A DNA stretch of 43,391 nucleotides, from contig NZ_LZJZ01000050.1 of NCBI RefSeq assembly GCF_001667585.1, positions 1 to 43,391 of the forward strand, written 5' to 3'. The translations under genes were made by a program, and so were the position numbers. The stretch comes from Mycobacterium sp. E2733. Lineage in GTDB: Bacteria; Actinomycetota; Actinomycetes; Mycobacteriales; Mycobacteriaceae. Below are positions 8,390 through 16,194 of this stretch, in pieces (positions within the stretch are counted from its first letter, which is position 1; each line of letters starts with the position of its first letter). A model generated the notes under the pieces. It had not been told where the DNA came from. It saw only the letters and a program-made list of their open reading frames with translations, and made no database searches.

Positions 8390-9892
8390 TCAGCCCGACG
8401 CGACAGCTAACGCCCGGGTGTGGCGCGCCACCGCTTGGTAATCCTCGTAGCGGAAATCCCTCATCTGGCGAAGATACTGCGTCGCGAAACCCGGGTACAT
8501 CGACCCGTTGTATCCGTCCTTGGTGAGGTACCAACTGCGGCAGCCGGACATCCACGTCGTCTTGGTGAGGCGGCGCTGGAGGGCGTCGTTATAGCGGCGC
8601 TGGACCTCTTCGCGCACATCGAGATAGCGCAGGTCGTTGTCGAGGATGGCGGTGATGCCGCGCACCGCGTACTCCAGCTGACCCTCGATGTAGACCAGCA
8701 GCGAGTTGTGGCCCGGCCCGGAGTTGGGTCCGGTCATGACGAACAGGTTCGGGTAGCCGTGCACGTTGATGCTCTTGTAAGCCTGGGCACCATCGGCCCA
8801 TTCGTCGGCCAGCGACCGACCGCCGAGCCCGGTGACCGCAAAGGGCGGTCCGGTCAGATGGACGTCGTAGCCGGTGGCGAAGACGATGCAGTCGAGGTGG
8901 TGCTCGATGCCGTCACTGGTGCGGACGCCGGCCGGGCTCAAGGTGGCGATCGGCCAGTCGATGAGCTTGCAGTTGTCGCGCTGCAGGGCGGGGTAGTAGT
9001 TGCTGGAGACCAACATGCGCTTGCACCCCGGGCGGAAGTCCGGCGTCAGCTGGCGTCGCAGCCACGGGTCCTTCACCTGAGCGCGTAGGTGTGCCCGCCC
9101 CAGGCGCGCGGCCAGCGAGGTTAACGGCGTGTCCCACACCAGTGCCGTGGCGCTCGCCTCGTGACCCCAGAACAGGGCCTGCCGCGCAAGCTGCTGGGCG
9201 GCAGGAACTTTGGCGAACAGGGCCTGCACGGCCGGTGGGGTGGCGGCGTCCAAGCGCGGCAGCACCCAGCAGGGGGTGCGCTGAAAAACCTTGACGAACC
9301 CGGCCTGCTTCACCAGCTCGGGGATGATCTGGATCGCGCTGGCGCCGGTGCCGATGACGGCGACCCGTTTGCCCGCGAAATCGTAGTCGTGGTCCCACCG
9401 GGCGCTGTGTATCTTGTGTCCGCGATAGCTGTCCAGACCGCGGATGTCGGGAAAGCTGACGTCCGACAGCGGTCCGGAAGCCAGCACTACGGTGCGTGCG
9501 CGAAAGCGCTTGCGACGTTTGGTGGTTGCAGTCCAGATCCCGTTGTCTTCGTCGAAGGTGAGGCCGCTGACCGCATGGCCGAATCGGATGTGGCGACGGA
9601 TGTCGAATCTGGTCGCCATGTCTTCGAGATGCCGGCAGATCTCCGGGGCGGGGGAGTAGGTGCGTGACCAGGTGGGGTTCTTGACGAACGAGTACGAATA
9701 CAGCAGCGAGGGGACGTCGCAGCTGGCGCCCGGATAGGTTGTGTCGCGCCAGGTTCCGCCAACCCGGTCGCCGCGTTCCAGGATCACGATGTCCTCGACT
9801 CCGGCGTCGGCCAATCGGATCGCGGCTCCCAGCCCGCTGAAGCCGGCTCCGATGATGAGCACCGCGTGGGCGCGGTCGTCTGCCATGGTCAC
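8390..9892 (-). CDS. Flavin-containing Baeyer-Villiger-type monooxygenase (MymA-like)
   Basis: About 500 aa. FAD- and NADPH-dependent monooxygenase inserting oxygen into ketones or similar substrates. Numbering from ATG 9886: FAD motif IIGAGFSG with GxGxxG at 13-18, GGTW at 43-46, a Baeyer-Villiger fingerprint YRGHKIHSARWD at 154-165 (Tyr instead of the usual first Phe), NADPH motif IGTGASA at 178-184. GTG 9892 overlaps the upstream stop as GTGA, suggesting translational coupling; ATG 9886 is the alternative. Neighbouring esterase and SDR genes recall the M. tuberculosis mymA (Rv3083-Rv3085) operon, but here a ferritin-like gene and a MerR gene replace the other members. Substrate unknown. 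Confidence 0.88.
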   Translation of the reverse strand: MTMADDRAHAVLIIGAGFSGLGAAIRLADAGVEDIVILERGDRVGGTWRDTTYPGASCDVPSLLYSYSFVKNPTWSRTYSPAPEICRHLEDMATRFDIRRHIRFGHAVSGLTFDEDNGIWTATTKRRKRFRARTVVLASGPLSDVSFPDIRGLDSYRGHKIHSARWDHDYDFAGKRVAVIGTGASAIQIIPELVKQAGFVKVFQRTPCWVLPRLDAATPPAVQALFAKVPAAQQLARQALFWGHEASATALVWDTPLTSLAARLGRAHLRAQVKDPWLRRQLTPDFRPGCKRMLVSSNYYPALQRDNCKLIDWPIATLSPAGVRTSDGIEHHLDCIVFATGYDVHLTGPPFAVTGLGGRSLADEWADGAQAYKSINVHGYPNLFVMTGPNSGPGHNSLLVYIEGQLEYAVRGITAILDNDLRYLDVREEVQRRYNDALQRRLTKTTWMSGCRSWYLTKDGYNGSMYPGFATQYLRQMRDFRYEDYQAVARHTRALAVASG

Positions 9893-10809
9893 GCCGCCGG
9901 CTTGTAGGTGAGTTCCTTGAACCAACTGGGCACCGGCCTCAACAGCGGTTTGGGATAGCGATCCGACAGCCAAACCATCGAACTGGCCAGAATCTGATAC
10001 GGGTGCTGCGGGTTGACCACCATTGCGGCGTGCCGTTTGAGGAGTTGGTACGTGGGCACGCGCCAGGTGTTTTCGCCACGTTCGCCGAGCTGCTTGAAGC
10101 GCTTGACCGCATTATTCAGCCGCTCCGGCTCCAATCCCATCTCGGCCATCTCACCGTAGATGCGTTTGAGCAGCGGAACATACATGAGCATGCCGATGAT
10201 GAGGCCCGGGGATGCCATGCGGCCGATGAGTTCGATGGCCATTCGGCGTGCCTTGGCGTGTCCGATCAGGTCGAGCACCTCGAAATCCACAGCGATGTGC
10301 CGTGATTCGTCGTTGTTGATCTTCTCGAAAACTTGATGGCACACCGGGTCTTCCACGGTGTCGAGCAGGAACTTCAACAGCGCGCCGTCGAGGGCGACCT
10401 CGAGCATCGGGATGACGGTGCCCAGCACGGACAGCGGCATGCTGTCGGAGAACGCGTCGAGCCACTCGATCGACAGCCGGATATTGATGTTGGGTTCGGG
10501 CAGTTCGCCATCGTCGAGCATTGCCCAGCGTTTCATCAGCGCCATCTCGGCGTTGGCATGCCGTTGTTCCTCGGCGTGGAAATACCGGTAGATCTCCGCC
10601 AGCGTCGGGTTGGGCGCCTTCTTGGCCAGCGCCGCGAATCCACGGGCGCCCACGTTTTCGATCCAGCACAGGTCGGCCATGAACGCCTTGAGCTTGGGGC
10701 GGAACTCCGGCCGGATGGTATCGGCACCGGGCGCGTCCCAATCGATGTCGGCGAGCGCCCACTGGCGATCCTTGATCTTGGCGAGCATAGCTTCCATGTC
10801 GATGGCCAC
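9889..10809 (-). CDS. Ferritin-like diiron-carboxylate protein
   Basis: 306 aa. Two helical EExxH/DExxH motifs, FHAEEQRH (Glu80, Glu81, His84) and NNDESRH (Glu168, His171), are the hallmark of a non-haem diiron centre in a four-helix bundle. The segment around residues 195-215 is hydrophobic. The exact reaction is unknown; relatives include oxidases and N-oxygenases. GTG 10809 follows AAAGGAG by 7 bases. It is the third gene of the esterase-SDR-diiron-monooxygenase-MerR operon and overlaps the monooxygenase start, so it may act on the same substrate or partner it. Confidence 0.8.
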   Translation of the reverse strand: MAIDMEAMLAKIKDRQWALADIDWDAPGADTIRPEFRPKLKAFMADLCWIENVGARGFAALAKKAPNPTLAEIYRYFHAEEQRHANAEMALMKRWAMLDDGELPEPNINIRLSIEWLDAFSDSMPLSVLGTVIPMLEVALDGALLKFLLDTVEDPVCHQVFEKINNDESRHIAVDFEVLDLIGHAKARRMAIELIGRMASPGLIIGMLMYVPLLKRIYGEMAEMGLEPERLNNAVKRFKQLGERGENTWRVPTYQLLKRHAAMVVNPQHPYQILASSMVWLSDRYPKPLLRPVPSWFKELTYKPAA

Positions 10810-10828
10810 TGGGAGCTCCTTTGCTTGA

Positions 10829-11671
10829 TCAGGGCAGGTTGATTCGGGATATCAGGCCGGCCGTGCGCGTATAGGCCTGCGGGGCCATGCGTTTGATGTT
10901 CCAGCCGATCTTGGCGTCGAGTTGCGGCATGCAGTACAGCTCGCCGCGGTCATGTGCGTCCAGGCAGATCCGCGCGACCTTGTCCGCCGAGAATCCGGTC
11001 CAGCGCATCAATCTATTGGCCAGCTGGCTGGATTCCTCGCTGATGCGGCCCGACTCGACGATGTTGGTCTTCACGAAGGTTGGGCACAGCACTGTGACTC
11101 TTACCCCGCTGCCGGCCAATTCGGCGGCCAGGGTCTCCGAAAGCGACAACACGCCGGCCTTGCTGACGTTGTAGGCGGCCATTCCCGGGGCCGCACCGAA
11201 GGCGGCCGCCGACGCGACGTTGATGATGCCCCGGGCAGACGGACCGGCCTCCCGCAGGATCGGGGTGAACACGTGGCAGCCGTGAATGGGGCCCCACAGG
11301 TTGATGCCCAGCGTCCACACCCAATCGTCCAGCGGCGCATCGCCGATGGCCGCGCCACCGGCACCCACGCCGGCGTTGTTGATCACCAGCGTGGGCGGCC
11401 CGGAGAACCAGGCCTGCGATTGCTCGGCCAGCCCCTCGACGTCCTCGAATTTCGAGACGTCACAACGGATGGCGGTGGCCCTGGCGCCCCGTTCGCTGAT
11501 CGTGTCGACCGTCCTTTTGGCGGCGGCTTCGTCGATGTCGCTGCAGACGACCGCGCCGCCGCGACGGGCAAGTTCCACAGCGAAGGCGGCGCCGATGCCG
11601 CTTCCGGCGCCGGTCACCACCGCCGACGCGCCGCGGCTGGGTTTCGCCCTCCCCAGCAGTCTGTCCAACAT
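10829..11671 (-). CDS. Short-chain dehydrogenase/reductase (SadH/Rv3085-like)
   Basis: 280 aa classical SDR using NAD(P). TGAGSGIG at 20-27 binds the cofactor, NNAG at 98-101, catalytic Ser154, Tyr167 and Lys171 (YNVSK). Likely interconverts an alcohol and a ketone. The ATG at 11671 sits 3 bp after the esterase stop, with GGAGG in the end of that gene. Operon membership with the Baeyer-Villiger-type monooxygenase suggests this enzyme supplies its ketone substrate; that is inference. The M. tuberculosis counterpart in the mymA operon is Rv3085. Confidence 0.88.
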   Translation of the reverse strand: MLDRLLGRAKPSRGASAVVTGAGSGIGAAFAVELARRGGAVVCSDIDEAAAKRTVDTISERGARATAIRCDVSKFEDVEGLAEQSQAWFSGPPTLVINNAGVGAGGAAIGDAPLDDWVWTLGINLWGPIHGCHVFTPILREAGPSARGIINVASAAAFGAAPGMAAYNVSKAGVLSLSETLAAELAGSGVRVTVLCPTFVKTNIVESGRISEESSQLANRLMRWTGFSADKVARICLDAHDRGELYCMPQLDAKIGWNIKRMAPQAYTRTAGLISRINLP

Positions 11672-11674
11672 TCT

Positions 11675-12685
11675 TCAGTGCACCTCCTGGGCCATGGCGC
11701 GCGCATCCTGCAGGGCGTGGGCGATGAACCGCGCGACATAGGCCACGGCCTTGGCGGCTTCGGGCGTGACGCGTGGCAGTGCCTGGAAGACGTGCACCTG
11801 GTGCGGCCAGATCTGCAGTTCGCATCGGCCGCCCGCGGTTTGGATGTCCGCGGCGAGCTGACGGGCGTCGTCTTGCAGTATCTCGGCGCCGCCCGCCTGG
11901 ATGAGGGTCGGCGGAAGCGGCGCGCCGCCGGCCACATTCAGTGTCAGCCGTGGGTGGGCGAGGTCGACGCCGGCGTGATACATGCTGACCAGGCGGGCCG
12001 CGTCGGCCGCCCGGATCGCGGGATCGCGACGCGTTCGTTCACGGGCGATGCACAGCGCGAAGGTGACGTCGTACAGCGGGGAGAACAGCGCCAGCGCGGC
12101 GGGGTGATCGGCGGCGACCTCCGGTTGCAGCAACAGGTCGACGGCCAGGTGTCCACCGGCCGAATCCCCGGCGACCACGATCTCTTTCGGTGATACACCG
12201 CACGATTGCACGAGCCAGTCCCAGCCCGCCCGTGCGTCGTCGGCCGCGATTGGGAAGCGGTGGCGGGGCGCGAGTCGGTAATCGATGCTGAACACCGGCA
12301 AGCCGGTCAAGGATGAGAGCCAGGACGTCAACCGCCGGTGGGTCTTTGGCGAACACACAGCGTAACCGCTGCCGTGCACGTAGTAGATGGCTCCCACGGC
12401 TGTAGACGATCGCGGCGCGTCGCTCGTCGGCGTCCGCGGCCCATATATCCATTCGCCCTTGACGCGGCGGCCGCCGGGCAGCTTCGTGTCGACGTGTTCG
12501 ACGCGGGTGCCCGTCAGCGCGGGACCGAACGTTCCCATGATGCTGGCGACGATCCGGCGCGATAGCCATAACCCCCAGGCGCGTTCGGGCGGTATCAGAC
12601 CCGTGACGGGCCGCAGGGTGTAAGCACTTACCGCTGCCGCGCCACGGGACCGCACTGACCCGCGGGCCTGAACACCGTCCGCCAT
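11675..12685 (-). CDS. HSL-family alpha/beta hydrolase (LipR/Rv3084-like esterase)
   Basis: 336 aa. Carboxylesterase of the hormone-sensitive lipase family: oxyanion motif HGSGY at 104-108 (a variant of HGGG), nucleophile GDSAGG with Ser175, and a C-terminal His in PHQVHVFQ. It is the first gene of the minus-strand operon and would hydrolyse an ester, plausibly the product of the monooxygenase encoded downstream. Start at ATG 12685; downstream in-frame starts cannot be excluded. A 12-bp palindrome lies 24 bp upstream. Confidence 0.86.
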   Translation of the reverse strand: MADGVQARGSVRSRGAAAVSAYTLRPVTGLIPPERAWGLWLSRRIVASIMGTFGPALTGTRVEHVDTKLPGGRRVKGEWIYGPRTPTSDAPRSSTAVGAIYYVHGSGYAVCSPKTHRRLTSWLSSLTGLPVFSIDYRLAPRHRFPIAADDARAGWDWLVQSCGVSPKEIVVAGDSAGGHLAVDLLLQPEVAADHPAALALFSPLYDVTFALCIARERTRRDPAIRAADAARLVSMYHAGVDLAHPRLTLNVAGGAPLPPTLIQAGGAEILQDDARQLAADIQTAGGRCELQIWPHQVHVFQALPRVTPEAAKAVAYVARFIAHALQDARAMAQEVH

Positions 12686-12708
12686 GCCACGCAGTCAACA
12701 ACAAATGG

Positions 12709-12720
12709 TGACATTAGTCA
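12709..12720. promoter_or_regulatory. Palindrome TGACATTAGTCA before the esterase/monooxygenase operon
   Basis: Inverted repeat TGAC-ATTA-GTCA, centred about 30 bp upstream of the operon's first ATG. Candidate operator, possibly for the MerR protein encoded at the operon's end; binding is not shown. Confidence 0.4.
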
Positions 12721-12839
12721 ATGGCAGTTTCGAGGTAGCTTTGAAGCAAGCTTGCGTCAGGAGCTTTCGGCCCGGGCAGTGGCCGCGCGCGCCGGCGCCG
12801 CACCATTCCATCCGGCCATCGTCAATTGGCTCAGAATTT

Positions 12840-13961
12840 TCAACTCTTACAAGGCCGTTGCTCGGTTTGGCGTGGCCACTGCACGACTTCGGAGAGCGGG
12901 CGTCGCGGCGTCGGCGGCAATGGGGCCGCGCTGTCTGGCGCCCAGCCCAGCCGTAGCAGCATCTGCGGATACCCTCCCGCACCCCACACCTCGTCGCGGA
13001 CGGCGTCGCGTGTTTCCGGGATTTCCAGGGGTTCGGTGATCGGACAGGTGGCCAGCCCCATCGCCGTCGCGGTCAGCAGTAGCGCGCTGGTCGCCTCGCC
13101 CACGCGCAACTGACCCAGACGGTCGTCCGCTTCGCTGCCGAGCATCAGGATGACGGCATTGTCATCGGCGGGTGAGGCACCCGGCGGCTGCGCCAGGGCC
13201 GGTCCCGCGAAGATGCGGCCGGGTATCATTGCGCCACAATCATGTTCGGTTGTGCTCCGAGCCGGCACACCGGCCCGGGACCCGTATCGACCACTCCACC
13301 TGGCGAGCTCGACAAGGTAATCGCGGTCGGTCGCGTGAGCCAATGCAACTTGCTTGACGATGTCGTGCAGCCTTTTCAAGGCATCGACCTGGCGCAGCGG
13401 CACTCGCATTCGAGCGGCCACGGCAGCCAGCGCGGCGATATCACCCGCTGCAACTGGCCGAGCGCTGTAGGTCCGTCGGTCGGTTCGGCGCCGCTGGATT
13501 GCTGAGGCCAGCGTGATGTCGGTGCGATCGGGCTCGTAGGGGGATACCTCGATGGCGGCGAGATGGCTGGGGTCGGCCGGATCGGGTAGGCGACGAACGT
13601 CGGCGAGCCAACCCATCGCCGCGAGGGCAACGACGCAATGGTTAAGCGCTGCACCGCAACTCAAGATCATGTCCCGGCCATCCGGGTCGGCGTTGGGTAA
13701 CTGCATGCGTGAATCGGTGTAGAGGTGCAGGCTCGAGCGACCCACGCGCCACCGCCACGGTTGGGTGTTCTCAATGGAAGGTGCCCGGACGGCCAGGGCG
13801 AGGACCGCACCGATGACCTCTTTATTCGGGACATGCCGGGCATTCACCGCGACCGGACGCTTGACTGCTCTCGCATCGAGGAGCGCGACCGCGTCGCTGA
13901 TGTCTGACCATGAGGCATCGCCACTTTCGCGAAGATCTTGCTTCTTCACCGTGTCCAACAT
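12840..13961 (-). CDS. Acg-family putative nitroreductase (Rv3131-like)
   Basis: 373 aa. Flavin-reductase-like fold of the Acg/Rv3131 family; M. tuberculosis members are DosR-induced under hypoxia and NO, and their FMN binding/activity is debated. Motifs RAPSIENTQPW, the DPDGRD segment, WSGRYGS, TAMGLATCPITEPLE and PPTPRRP match Rv3131. Divergent from tgs1, exactly as Rv3131 is from Rv3130c. Oddity: the first ~45 residues (MLDTVKKQDL and on) are an extension compared with Rv3131, and this start plus leader (GGAAACCGGAGG, ATGTTGGACAC) resembles that of the acg gene at 39110. The 5' end was thus probably acquired from an acg-type locus. Confidence 0.88.
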   Translation of the reverse strand: MLDTVKKQDLRESGDASWSDISDAVALLDARAVKRPVAVNARHVPNKEVIGAVLALAVRAPSIENTQPWRWRVGRSSLHLYTDSRMQLPNADPDGRDMILSCGAALNHCVVALAAMGWLADVRRLPDPADPSHLAAIEVSPYEPDRTDITLASAIQRRRTDRRTYSARPVAAGDIAALAAVAARMRVPLRQVDALKRLHDIVKQVALAHATDRDYLVELARWSGRYGSRAGVPARSTTEHDCGAMIPGRIFAGPALAQPPGASPADDNAVILMLGSEADDRLGQLRVGEATSALLLTATAMGLATCPITEPLEIPETRDAVRDEVWGAGGYPQMLLRLGWAPDSAAPLPPTPRRPLSEVVQWPRQTEQRPCKS

Positions 13962-14010
13962 GACGGCCTCCGGTTTCCTCCTTGCTCGAGGCTTGCTCTT
14001 GCGTCACGAG

Positions 14011-14060
14011 CAGTTTAGATAAATAATATCCTTTAAATTAGGCATGTGCAACCGGGTGAG
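14011..14060. promoter_or_regulatory. Acg-type promoter block, copy A
   Basis: AT-rich patch with AATAATATCCTTTAAAT at 14022-14038, followed by GCAACCGG and GAGGAC-like pieces. The block at 39180-39235 has AATAATATCCTCTAAAT and the same flanking pieces in the same order, and both blocks continue into related 5' leaders of nitroreductase genes. Likely the promoter/operator for the gene starting at 13961. Confidence 0.6.
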
Positions 14061-14201
14061 GACGCTTGCGACGAATGACCACAATGGCTACAAGCCCGTC
14101 TGGGCGCGCAGGCGAACAGTTGGCAGTCGGGCGTCAACGGGCCATTGGTTCGCTGAGGATGCTTTTGCTGCAGCGCATTTGGCCGCAAGATACCGCGTTG
14201 C

Positions 14202-14219
14202 TTGGGACTTTCGGCCCTG
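14202..14219 (+). promoter_or_regulatory. DosR/DevR box upstream of tgs1
   Basis: TTGGGACTTTCGGCCCTG: GGGACTTTCGGCCC matches 12 of 14 bases of GGGACTTTAGTCCC. It lies ~70 bp before tgs1, a position suited to DosR activation, as known for Rv3130c. Confidence 0.75.
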
Positions 14220-14288
14220 CTGCCGCGGTCGCCAGCGGCGGAGAATGATGTTACTACTGGTTGCAGATAAAGTTCGGAGGTGGCGGTC

Positions 14289-15707
14289 GTGGATCAATTG
14301 ACAACCCTCGACGCGGGATTTCTCAAGGCGGAAGATGCCGACCGGAACGTGAGCCTGGCGATCGGCGGTCTCGCGGTCATCGAGGGGCCGATCCCGGACC
14401 GTGATTCGTTGACGGAGACACTTGCTCAGCGGATCCGCATGTGCCCCCGGTTCGGACAGCGCCTGCGAACGCGCCCGTTCGACCTCGGTGCACCCGAATG
14501 GGTGGACGATCCAACCTTTGATCTCGGCCGCCATGTACGGCACATCGCCTTGCCGAGGCCCGGCGACGACCGAGAGTTGATGCAGCTGGCCGCCGACGTG
14601 ATTTCCCGGCGCCTCGACCGGGATCGCCCGCTGTGGGAAATCTGGATCATCGAAGGCCTCAGCGACAACCGGTGGGCGATGCTCACCAAGATCCACCACT
14701 GCATGGCCGACGGAATCGCGGCCACCCATATGCTTGCCGGCCTATGCGACCCTGATCCCAGCGGCATCTATGAGAGCTTCGCAAGCCGTATACGTGCCGC
14801 CAAAGAGCCTGAGCCACAAGAGCCCTCGCATGGGATATGGGGCGGAAATCCACTGAGCGTATTAGGCGGCCTGTGGAACGCATCGACCGCCGTCACGGCG
14901 ACCGCCGCCCGCACGGCATTGGGTGCGGCAGAAATTGCCGCCGGTTTGCTGCGGCCCACAACGACGTCGCTGAATGGGCCGATAACCACATTGCGACGCT
15001 ACGGCGTCGCGCGGGTGCCCCTCGCCGACATCGCGCAGGTGTGCCAAGCCTTCGACGTCACCATCAATGACGTTGCGCTGACCGCTATCACGGAGAGTTA
15101 CCGCGACATCCTCATGCAGCGGGGCGAAGCGCCGCTGCCGGATGCGATTCGCGCGCTGGTGCCGGTATCGATGCGGTCTGGCGACGCGTTGGCTAAAACG
15201 GATAACCGCGTGTCGGTGATGTTGCCGTACCTGCCGGTCGAGACGGAGCACCCGATAGAGCGGCTGCGGACCGTGCATTCCCGCCTGGACCGCACGAAGT
15301 CCCACGGTCAGCACCAGGCGGGTCACGCATTCGTGTCGATGGCCAATCGCATTCCGTTCCCCATGACCGCATGGGCGGTCCGGTTGTTGACCCACTTACC
15401 GCAGCGTGGCGTCACCACCTTGGCGACGAACGTCCCGGGCCCTCGTCAGCCCCTGCAACTCATGGGCCAACGGGTGCTCAGTGTGTTTCCCGTACCGCCG
15501 ATCGCGATGCAATTACGAACCGGGGTGGCGATGCTCAGCTATGCCGAGGACCTGTTCTTCGGTGTCCTCGCCGACTACGAGGCCGTGGCCGACATCGACG
15601 CATTGGCCCGCGGAATCGAGCTAGCGGTGGCCCGTCTGGTGGCAATCAGCAAGCACCGCAAGAAAATACGTGGTCGTCGCGGATTGTCACTCGTCGTCAG
15701 TGGCTAG
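14289..15707 (+). CDS. tgs1: Wax ester synthase/diacylglycerol acyltransferase Tgs1
   Basis: 472 aa. Makes triacylglycerol from diacylglycerol and acyl-CoA during dormancy. The active-site motif HHCMADG (His136, His137, Asp141) is intact and the sequence is close to Rv3130c throughout (DQLTTLDAGFLKAED at the N-terminus, PFPMTAWAV and NVPGP near the C-terminus). GTG 14289 lies 8 bases after CGGAGG; the in-frame GTG at 14280 overlaps that box and is less likely. Divergent from the Rv3131-like gene, the conserved DosR-regulon pair, with a DosR box ahead of it. Confidence 0.93.
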   Translation: MDQLTTLDAGFLKAEDADRNVSLAIGGLAVIEGPIPDRDSLTETLAQRIRMCPRFGQRLRTRPFDLGAPEWVDDPTFDLGRHVRHIALPRPGDDRELMQLAADVISRRLDRDRPLWEIWIIEGLSDNRWAMLTKIHHCMADGIAATHMLAGLCDPDPSGIYESFASRIRAAKEPEPQEPSHGIWGGNPLSVLGGLWNASTAVTATAARTALGAAEIAAGLLRPTTTSLNGPITTLRRYGVARVPLADIAQVCQAFDVTINDVALTAITESYRDILMQRGEAPLPDAIRALVPVSMRSGDALAKTDNRVSVMLPYLPVETEHPIERLRTVHSRLDRTKSHGQHQAGHAFVSMANRIPFPMTAWAVRLLTHLPQRGVTTLATNVPGPRQPLQLMGQRVLSVFPVPPIAMQLRTGVAMLSYAEDLFFGVLADYEAVADIDALARGIELAVARLVAISKHRKKIRGRRGLSLVVSG

Positions 15708-15771
15708 CCACACCCTGACCGTCTTAATTCCGCTAGCGCGTTGATTGCTCGCAACGCCTCCGTCGCCAAGC

Positions 15772-15786
15772 TGCCGCGGAGCGGCA
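15772..15786 (+). terminator. Short hairpin between tgs1 and the cupin gene
   Basis: TGCCGC-GGA-GCGGCA, 6-bp arms and a 3-base loop, 65 bp after tgs1 stops and followed by AT-rich sequence. Possible terminator or part of the cupin promoter region. Confidence 0.3.
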
Positions 15787-15817
15787 TATGATTTGCGACG
15801 AGGAAGGAGCCTGCCCG

Positions 15818-16165
15818 ATGGACAAGATCTCGCTCACAGCACTGGCGCGCGAGCAGCTGGCGGCCGCGCACCGCGCCTCCAGCGGCCGCAGCGCACACAC
15901 GGTGTACGGCGGTCACCAACACACGCTGCGGCAAACCATGGTCGCCTTGACCGCTGGATCGGCGCTGCATGACCACGACAGCCCCGGCGAAGCTACCTTG
16001 CATGTATTGGAGGGACGCATCCGGCTGACGGCGCCCGAGACCAGCTGGGACGGCGCTCCGGGCGATCACCTGGTGATCCCGCCGAGCCGGCATGGGGTGC
16101 AGGCCGTCAAAGACTCCGTCATCCTGCTCACCGTCGCAAAAGGTGTTCAGCTGAATCAGGACTGA
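15818..16165 (+). CDS. Small cupin-domain protein
   Basis: 115 aa single-domain cupin: LHDHDSPGEATLHVLEGRIRL supplies the first metal-binding motif (two His and a Glu) and PPSRHGVQ the second His motif. ATG 15818 follows AGGAAGGAG by 7 bases; the open frame upstream to 15788 is unlikely to be translated. Mononuclear metal-binding cupins of this size are often sensors or stress proteins; the reaction is unknown. It converges on the nirK fusion gene with 29 bp between. Confidence 0.8.
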   Translation: MDKISLTALAREQLAAAHRASSGRSAHTVYGGHQHTLRQTMVALTAGSALHDHDSPGEATLHVLEGRIRLTAPETSWDGAPGDHLVIPPSRHGVQAVKDSVILLTVAKGVQLNQD

Positions 16166-16194
16166 CGGATTGGTGATGATCCCGTTGGAATGAG

